From Nilaparvata lugens (lineage: Eukaryota > Arthropoda > Insecta > Hemiptera > Delphacidae), in assembly GCF_014356525.2 (NCBI RefSeq), contig NC_052516.1, forward strand, positions 24,754,070 through 24,818,069: 64,000 nt of DNA. Reading direction: 5' to 3'. This document shows, piece after piece, positions 56,547 to 64,000 of the stretch (the first letter of the stretch is position 1; each line of letters starts with the position of its first letter). Both the position numbers and the translations under genes were made by a program. The notes beneath the pieces were generated by a model that was given only the letters and a program-made list of their open reading frames with translations, searched no databases and was not told the DNA's origin.

Positions 56547-57241
56547 CTAGCCGTCAGGCTCGCTTCGCTCGCCATATCCGTCTAGCAAGGGGGCTCCGCC
56601 CCCTGGACCCCCGACTGGATCGTCCAGAATGAGATCAGCAGGCTCGCTTCGCTTGCCTGCATTTTTCATTTGAGCATTTTTATCATATGTTAGGACAATC
56701 CAGTCGGGGGTTCAGACTAAACGTCTGGCTAAACGGATATGGCGAGCGAAGCGAGCCTGACGGCTAGTAATATATATTCCCAGGATTGAAGTAGCAGTGC
56801 CCAATCAATTATTTTTCCGCGATAAATGCATTTAAATCTTCAACTTGGTGCCAACCTAACAAAGTCAATTCAACTAAATGCCAACCTGACAAAATTATTA
56901 ATTTAGTTGCCAGTTAACAACTGTTTCGAAGAGGCACTCTATCTAGATTATAGTTCTATAGTAACATATGATATGGAAATTTCAATTATAATTAAGAGAT
57001 TGGGAGAAGAAGAATATACATGCTAAAAGACGAACTTTAAACCCTTAAAAACAACCCTTAGAGTTGGAATATTGCCAAAAGATTTCTTAGTGCGCCTCTA
57101 AAGGGCCAACTGAACATACCTACCAAATTTGAACGTTTTTGGTCGCGTAGATTTTTAGTTATGCGAGTGAGTGAGTGAGTGAGTGAGTGAGTGAGTCAGT
57201 CAGTGAGTGAGTGCCATTTCGCTTTTATATAATTATATAGA
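56547..57241 (-). mobile_element. Helitron-like H element, copy 4
   Basis: Left end ctagccgtcaggctcgcttc (T after CTAG on the minus strand). Right end cgcttttatataattatata/ga then t, giving a TCTATATA start after an A. It has a terminal near-palindromic block of about 210 bp (56547-56768). Confidence 0.7.
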
Positions 57242-57624
57242 TAGAAGATATGTGATGCTCTTGTGGGTATCTATGATCTATTGTATTGTTAGAGATTTGG
57301 TTATGGTGAGAGTGCATGTAAATTAAGGAAGATCTCACAACGTCGCCAGATCGTTTCTAACAATTGAGAAAATATATAATTAAAAAATCAACAAGACATT
57401 CAATCTGAATCATAAAAAATCATAATTTTTGATCATTGAAGGATATATATATATATATATCCTTGGCGAATAAAATATGATTGGATTATCTTCAAAAAAA
57501 TGAACAGTTGATATCACATCAGATATACCAGTATTTATCTATTAATACATGATAGATACAATATCATTCTCAACTATGAATTAGCTATCCTCTCTCTATA
57601 GAAGGCAGTGGCAACCAATGTCAC
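57242..57624. other. Spacer with a perfect AT palindrome
   Basis: 57439-57464 is a 26-bp perfect palindrome (aagg, AT run, cctt). Otherwise AT-rich with no gene. Confidence 0.6.
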
Positions 57625-57975
57625 TATAGTGAGGTCCACGTTATAATGGCAGTGTTTGTTTGGCAATGGTATTGCTATCCTTGTCTATCATTCAACAAAG
57701 CGGATAGTGCTATCTCTTTCTCGCTTTGCTCTGTTGCCAGATCGTCCTCCATCAATGAAGAATTAATAGTTAATTAAAAAATATTTCATCTCAATTCTGA
57801 AAACTCATTTCGAAATTATTGTAGAATATAATTGATTATTTTCAATGAGAATGAACAGTTAATATTGCATCATTGAACCTGGGATCAGCTACCGTCCATA
57901 GAAGGCATTGACAAGAAAGAGGGCCGTCAACGTTAATCTCCCATCTTTCTCCACTGCCATTATATAACTATGGAA
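57625..57975. mobile_element. MITE M, diverged copy
   Basis: Left end tatagtgaggtccacgttat, right end degraded (ccactgccattatataacta). The interior shares gatagaca-type words with other copies. Confidence 0.55.
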
Positions 57976-58224
57976 ACTACCACTATTAATCAAATTCATG
58001 AAGGTCACCAACAAAAACTGATCTCAATAATGACAGATCTAGAATAATCTGATCATAACCATCAATGGAACGACCAATTACATCCTCTCAATCATCCACT
58101 CACTCTCTCTATCAACCACTCACTCTTTCTCTATCACTCTCTCACTCGCTATCGTGAGATAACGCATGATTTGTGGATTGTTTTGCCAGATTCTACACAT
58201 ACGCTATCAACGCCTTTCAAAAAT

Positions 58225-58300
58225 CAATTAAACGCGCGTTTGATTTGTGCGGTATTCGGTCGCAAAAAACCGCGCGCCGGACAATATTCGCGCGGTAATG
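58225..58300 (+). promoter_or_regulatory. CpG-rich patch, candidate promoter
   Basis: Dense CG dinucleotides (aacgcgcgtttgatttgtgcgg, aaccgcgcgccgg, ttcgcgcggtaatg) in a window where they are rare, just before a candidate start codon. Confidence 0.3.
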
Positions 58301-58435
58301 TCGTTTATCATTTTTAACGTGTTTCATCTATTATTTTTGTCGGTTGATTTATCGTTGCCCGAAACGCGTTCAAAGCGATGCGGGGAATTTGTGTTGAAAG
58401 ATCGCCAAAAAAAGTCGCAGGGTTACACTGACTGA
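58298..58435 (+). CDS. Possible first exon or small ORF with signal peptide
   Basis: ATG at 58298 after a CpG-rich patch opens a 45-codon frame: MSFIIFNVFHLLFLSVDLS (signal-peptide-like) then PETRSKRCGEFVLKDR and a stop at 58433. GC and CpG are high compared with the surroundings. A dibasic KR site follows the hydrophobic start. It could be a first exon with a splice inside, a short secreted peptide, or chance. The protein is not recognised. Confidence 0.3.
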   Translation: MSFIIFNVFHLLFLSVDLSLPETRSKRCGEFVLKDRQKKSQGYTD

Positions 58436-58554
58436 CTTGAAACGCGCCGTGTTGTTTGTTTGATAGGCTTGTAATTGGATCAATGCGAGTTGTTTCATGG
58501 TTAGATTCACTTAAATCTGGCAGTATTTCAGGGTAAATGAAGTAGTGACTCAAA

Positions 58555-58866
58555 TTTCAAGCCATGCTGAAATAAATGTTCGGCGGTCGGTCTATGATTG
58601 TCAACGAGGAAATTAGTTGACAAAATTGACATCAAACAGGATTTATTTTGGGATTGATTTCTTCCGATGAATACTAAGAGTAAGGGAATAATAAAAATAA
58701 TAGTTAATATTATTATTTCAATTTCAATCAATGCTGGAATGAATGTTTGACGGTCGGTCTATGATTGTCAACGAGGAAATTAGTTGACAAAATTTACATC
58801 AAAAAGGATTTATCTTGGGATTGATTCCTTCCGATGTATAATAAGAGTAAGGGAATAATATCATTA
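58555..58866 (+). repeat. 167-bp tandem duplication
   Basis: cggtcggtctatgattgtca occurs at 58584 and 58751, offset 167. Nearly all of the following 120 bp is the same. Confidence 0.85.
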
Positions 58867-58970
58867 TTCATAATAATTTGATAAAAAATGAAAGTGAGGG
58901 AATTTGACACTCCAATGACAATAGAATAAATCTATTTATCTATCTATATTTTCATTTTGTTAAACAATTT

Positions 58971-60041
58971 AGGGCCGGTTTCCGAACTCGGAATCTACAA
59001 GTTCTGGACTTACAGAGTCCAGGACTAGAATAAGCGCTCGGGTCTAAATTGACTTTCTGAGTCACGATTTTATCTTCTAAACTCCGGGGTCTATTAAGTT
59101 CTCGACTTATTTGAGTCCAGGACTTAAACGCAGTAAACATGAGGGAAATTCACAATATTTTGCTGTTGTATTGTTGGCATTATAACAAAACGGAAACAGC
59201 TGATTGCAGCAGGATAATTCAAATGAGCATGCTCTCCAAACTATTTTGTAAAAATAGTAGGCCTATTCAAAGCAAAACCTTTGAAAGGTGAATGAATAAA
59301 CATTTCATTTCACGTTATGCTATTATTGATCATTGATCCTTAACCAGTGATTTCGGAATAATAATTTCATTAGGCTATTAAGTTTGAAAACGTATTTTTT
59401 TTTTGAAAAAAACTGGAGTACCTACTATATTTTTCTTATATTATTGATTTGTTGAATATGACATTGATTAACAACATTCAGATTGGAATATAAATTCCAA
59501 GGCAATCTTTGTATTATTTTTCTTGAACATTTTTAGGTTATCAGTCGTAAAATAAGGTTACTTTTTTACGCATAATTCTGATACAATTTCATTCCAAAAT
59601 GAACTTGCAAACTATAAATTATGAATTTAAATGGACTAATCCAAATAAATTAGGTTTTCCATGACATCTATTTGGCTTTCTATCTACTCCAAAACAATAA
59701 CTGAATTATGTTTGCTCAGTTAAGTCTAGAACTTGAATTTAAACCCTACCCCAGTCGAGGGTTTAAAATCACGCTGTTTTAGGTCCTGGACTCAACGATT
59801 TTTGATAAATCCTTGACTCGGAAAGAGGCGAGAATCTGATTCAAGTCCTGGACTTATAAGTCCTCTACTCAGAAAGAGAAATTATGAACTCCAGGGTCTA
59901 ACATGATCTCCAAGCTCCAGAGTCTATTTAAGTCCTTGACTACGTTAACGCTCTGACTCGGAAAGCCAATTTTCTGACTCCAGAGTTCAAAGCAAGTTAA
60001 AGTCTAGAACTTAGCTAAATCCCGAGCTCGAAACCCGGCCT
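58971..60041. mobile_element. MITE S, long copy (about 1.07 kb)
   Basis: Ends agggccggtttccgaactcg and cccgagctcgaaacccggcc. The outer 130-200 bp on each side match copies 1 and 2, and the middle (about 59150-59690) is unrelated AT-rich sequence, so it may contain another insertion. Confidence 0.7.
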
Positions 60042-60298
60042 TTAATATTGATCAGTCAATCTTGAATCATTGAAAGTATTCAAGTAAATTGTTTAAACCT
60101 AAGATAAACAACAATTATGAAGCTGGAGAGCTAAAATGTATGAAAAATATATAACATTATTTGAATTTCAATATTAAAAGGTACAAATTTGTTCTCTTAA
60201 AATAGTAGAGGAGTAATCTCAGTCTATAAAAACTATTTATCCATTAAAACTGCCCTGAAAAGATTCTTGGTATGAAAAGTATGAGGATGCAGGACAGC
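60042..60298. other. AT-rich spacer
   Basis: No gene or repeat recognised. Confidence 0.5.
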
Positions 60299-60660
60299 TA
60301 TAGTGAGGTCCACGTTATAATGGCAGTGGGAAAATAGGAGAACAGCAGTGCCAATTCTCTGTCTGCAACTGCCTTCTATGGAAAATAGCTGTTACTGGTA
60401 TATTTGATGTGATATTAATAGTTTATTCTTATTGAAAGTGATAAATTATATTCCATTTGTCAAGAGAATATATTTTTCCATGAATTTTCATAATTAAGAT
60501 TGAATATTTGGTTCATTGATTATATTTCTAATTGTTGATAAACAAGCTTGCAGTGTTGCGGAGCTAGACAAGGATAGCAATATTTAATTTGTCGAATAAT
60601 AGACAAGGATAGCAACACCAATGTTAATCAAATACTGCCATTTTAATGTGGACCTCACTA
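60299..60660. mobile_element. MITE M, copy 4
   Basis: Ends tatagtgaggtccacgttat and tttaatgtggacctcacta. 362 bp, with a middle unlike copies 1 and 2. Confidence 0.75.
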
Positions 60661-60666
60661 CAAGAA

Positions 60667-60765
60667 GATGATACGGGGATGATACAAGGATGATACAAAT
60701 ATGATACGAAGATGATACAAGGATGATACAAATATGATACAAGGATGATACGAAGATGATACGAG
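60667..60765 (+). repeat. 11-bp minisatellite, nine units
   Basis: Nine units of gatgatacaag with point changes, directly after the MITE. Confidence 0.9.
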
Positions 60766-61231
60766 GATTAAAGAAAAGGATAGTTAATGTTAATGAAATA
60801 CTAAAATTTTAACGTGATCCTTACTTCAGATGGGATTATTTTTCAAATTTGAACAGGATGCTCGTATATTTTATTCCTCATGAAAATTTTGCTCATGTTG
60901 ATTGCAACTGTTCGAAATGAATGAGAATTTAATTGTAATCAGGTTATGCAGCTGCATGCAAAATTGACAAGTTTGGAAATTGTTAATTGCTATTTGAGCA
61001 AGTGAAGATCCACGATCTTATTACGCGTTACAAATATTGTCAATTCTTATTCAACGCCTACGCGAAAAATTGGCGTGATAAGTAAACTCAAGAAAATAGT
61101 ACCTATTAAACGTTTTTAAATCCAATGAAAAATGCTATGAACTATACTTTAGCAGAGAAAACTGCTATCATATAAATATCTTCCATAGAAGGCAGTTGCA
61201 GGCAGAGAAATACTTGAATACTTGATTGTTT
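60766..61231. other. Spacer without recognised gene
   Basis: AT-rich. Words like ccatagaaggcagttgcagg (61181) resemble the inner part of the M elements. Confidence 0.4.
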
Positions 61232-61388
61232 ATTACTTTCCTTGCCATATTACCATAGGTAAGGAAAGTATTGCTTTCCGAAAAAAATTAAGGTACCCCA
61301 ATTTCTAAATTTCTATACGTTTCAAGGTCCCCTGAGTCCAAAAAAGTGGTTTTTGGGTATTGGTCTGTATGTGTGTGTGTGTGTGTGT

Positions 61389-61424
<36 letters not shown>

Positions 61425-62078
61425 AGTGTATGTGCGTCTGTGTACACGATATCTCATCTCCCAATTAACGGAATGACTTGAAATTTGGAACTTAAGGTCC
61501 TTACAATATAAGGATCCGACACGAACAATTTCGATCAAATGCAATTCAAGATGGCGGCTAAAATGGAGAAAATGTCAAAAACAGGGTTTTTCGCGATTTT
61601 CTCGAAAACGGCTCCAACGATTTTGATCAAATTCATACCTAAAATAGTCATCGATAAGCTCTATCAACTGCCACAAGTCCCATATCTGTAAAAATTTCAG
61701 GAGCTCCGCCCCATCAATGCAGATAGATTCCCAATTATCAGGCTTCAGATATAATTGAAACAAGAAAAATCAAGTGGAGTAGATTGAGCATGAAAATCTC
61801 TACAATTAATGTTTAGTAACATTTTCACCTAAAATTGAAAATAAGCTTTAAATTCGAGAAAATGTGATTATTCAATTGCAAATTATTTTTGATTCTCCTA
61901 AATCATTCACTATGAAGAGATAGCAGACCTCATGTGTGTCTCCAGCGTTATTGCCCTGTCACCAGCTGGCTCAAATCTTTGAATAGTAGACTTGAGATGC
62001 GCGGGAACACTAGCGCGTCAGGTGATCAATTCTCATAACGGCAAGGAAAGTTGTGTGAGTGCGCCACACCAGATTTTT
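61232..62078 (+). mobile_element. Repeat P, copy 5
   Basis: Full order. Starts tattactttccttgcc and ends gccacaccagattttt. The GT tract (61367-61422) is about 55 bp with one break. Confidence 0.75.
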
Positions 62079-62530
62079 GATTATAGTTCTTATAGAATAA
62101 GTTGAGAATTGACCCTCAATCTGATGAAGTTACAGCGTTGTCAAATTGTGTGAAATCGCAACTTCTTAAATTTGTTATCCAATCACAGAATTGTTTGCAG
62201 AATAGCATTTCCGAAATCCCAGTCGTGCTATAGATGTTTCAGGGTTGAAGAATCAAGAGGAAATTCATTTTTTCATAATTGAGAACATTGTGAAAATATG
62301 TTTTTCTTCTTAATATCACTTCTTTCAGAATTATTGGGTGTCGTAATAACAAGTGAGAATTTCATATGAAAATAACGTGGAGAATGTCTCATTTCTATTG
62401 ATGTCTGCATCATACTATTTATCCGTCAATGTCGAGACATTTTGAGCAGAAAACATGACATTTTAGACGTGCTAAAGATTTTTTTGTTTTACGAGATAAG
62501 TGTTTGGTGAAAACGAGGAAGTTTCTCAAA
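62079..62530. other. AT-rich spacer
   Basis: No gene or repeat recognised. Confidence 0.5.
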
Positions 62531-62766
62531 AAATTTATAGTCAAAAGTAGTCGGGAAATTGTATTTTGGTCTCAAGGGATTTCAAAGTTAAAAGAATGGA
62601 TTCATTGTGTACTAAATTGTATGCTAAAGGCTGGCAATTTACTAGATATGTATAGTCGGAAGAACTATTTTGATCTCTAAGGAATTTTAAAGTTAGGTGA
62701 GCAGCTTCATTTTATGCATTGTGCAGTTACTAAATGTTATGCTAGAGGCTGGCAATTTACTTATTT
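62531..62766 (+). repeat. 118-bp degenerate tandem duplication
   Basis: ggctggcaattt recurs at 62629 and 62747, with tagtcggaa and tgtgtactaaat-like text at the same offset. Confidence 0.6.
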
Positions 62767-63752
62767 GGTTTGAATATTTTAACTACAAGTAGCTGGTCGC
62801 AATAATAAAGGCTGTCATGCTTTGATTATTATTATAACAAGGTTGTCACTTGCACTGCTTATAATCATGTGGCTTGGATTCCATGGATATTCCAAGCATT
62901 CTAAGGAAACTTATATCCGTAAATTTATACCAATGAATTAGTCTTATCACTGACATTTAAATCTAGTATTTCATTCCTATTGGATGTTAATGTTTAAATT
63001 ATATAGTAATTATATTTTGCATGCATCTCTATTTAACTGTAACACTGTATATTTGTACCGTATGGCTAGTCCGTGAACAAATAAAATGATTATCTATTTA
63101 ATATTAAAAAAGTCATATCAGAGAAACACTAGCCTATATTAGAATAAAATCAATGCTGTGATATATAGGCTATGTAGTCAGACAGAGACAGGGTCGGTCT
63201 GCCAAGATTGGAGTATTGCATTGTTAGATGGAACCGCTGGGTCAATAATCAGACCAATAATCCAGCGTAACCCTACCGTGCCTAACCTTACCTAACCCAA
63301 TCTTGCTCAAGGCTATCCTTGCTACATAACTAAGCTATTAATATAGAAGCTGTGGCTTGCATCTGGAAATAATTGCTTATCCAATCAGAAACTGTTCCAT
63401 TCTCGACGCTCTCCCAATCCACCGAGTAAACCAATTGCAAAATGAGACCGACATTGCTTGCTTGGTGTCTAGCCTTTCTTTCGAAAATGAGAAAATTCTC
63501 TATTATGTGGAGCTAGGACTTCAACGTCCTCTCTACTAATCAACCTCTAAATAATTTGTCTCTTTGGAGATTTACTCTCTTTTAGAGATTTGTTGATTCC
63601 ATGATCAGTTGAGATAATGATTTTGAGGATATGTAATTGAGATTTAATCAGTTGAGATGAGATAAAATGTTAAGATTCTCATTCTCCATGAAGAACATTA
63701 CAGAATTAAAGGTGATGGTTTCTTGATCCATTCCGAGCTGCTATGTATTAGC
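62767..63752. other. Spacer with short telomere-like words
   Basis: No gene. ccttacctaaccca-type words (63283-63300) resemble insect (CCTAA)n telomeric text but are too short to call. The 60-codon frame at 63357-63539 is unconvincing. Confidence 0.4.
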
Positions 63753-63987
63753 ACACTTTTTTCTATGTATTTAAACACGACATTCAGTCAAATATTGAGT
63801 TAATAATTAAAAACTTCTACTCACTTTTGTAAGTACTTTTGACCGTCTAGCGATCATTTTCAAGTCTGTTGAAAGGACGAAAGTAATTCGACAGAAGTCG
63901 AAAGTATTTCAGTCAGTAAGTGAAAGTTTTTAATTATTTACTCAATATTTGACTGCATGTCGTGTTTAAATACATAGAAAAAGTGTA
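63753..63987. repeat. Foldback element FB8
   Basis: Arms: cactttttt/ctatgtatttaaacacgac at the left and gtcgtgtttaaatacatag at the right, then aagtgt. Inner arms tcaaatattgagt and actcaatatttga match. About 80 bp arms plus a spacer of about 75 bp. Confidence 0.75.
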
Positions 63988-64000
63988 TTACAGAATTATT

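Noticed and set aside
63270..63300. Interstitial telomere
   Set aside because: Only two or three imperfect CCTAA words, too short to call.
63357..63539. 60-codon frame
   Set aside because: No start context, splice support or homology.

Overview
The window is eukaryotic, AT-rich and repeat-dominated: about 100 unknown bases at a scaffold gap, many TIR and foldback elements, tRNA-derived SINEs, Helitrons, LINEs and long purine/pyrimidine microsatellites, and no dense genes, operons or bacterial signals. The repeat style (several short high-copy families sharing ends such as GGCGAGCGAAGCGAGCC, and a TE-borne GT array) suggests a large insect genome, probably hemipteran and perhaps a planthopper. 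That attribution is inference from general familiarity, not a search.

Layout. 1-2110: a repeat-P copy and one candidate exon (1249-1388). 2111-12645: a minus-strand Helitron with both diagnostic ends, a remnant of its Pif1-like helicase, a LINE reverse-transcriptase fragment and a gag-only LTR retrotransposon with about 2 kb LTRs. 12646-20650: a foldback, AT-rich spacer, a candidate terminal exon (16067-16209), a GC-rich TIR element with an empty-site paralogue, and a possible tyrosine-recombinase fragment. 20690-22060: purine tracts. 22380-25070: SINEs, repeats P, T and U. 25400-30030: LINE 3' tails, foldbacks, microsatellites, the gap and another P copy. 30660-32065: two decayed LINE 3' ends. 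34322-38000: the best gene of the window, a LINE with an uninterrupted 989-codon endonuclease/reverse-transcriptase ORF on the minus strand. 38180-45300: minisatellites, MITEs nested in repeat R, and large tandem arrays. 45990-57241: four short Helitron-like H elements, a LINE remnant, a seven-unit tandem array, foldbacks and a strong candidate internal exon (52700-52809). 57600-64000: more MITEs, a CpG-rich stretch with a possible signal-peptide exon (58298-58435), minisatellites and a terminal foldback.

How it works together: nearly everything recognisable is mobile DNA or its by-products. Autonomous machinery is represented by one intact LINE ORF and by remnants (helicase, gag, RT). The many non-coding TIR, Helitron-like and SINE copies would depend on enzymes encoded elsewhere. 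Host coding content is limited to a few unassigned exon-like segments, so the window is probably intergenic or intronic sequence of large genes. Boundaries were read by eye, and copy identities were not computed.
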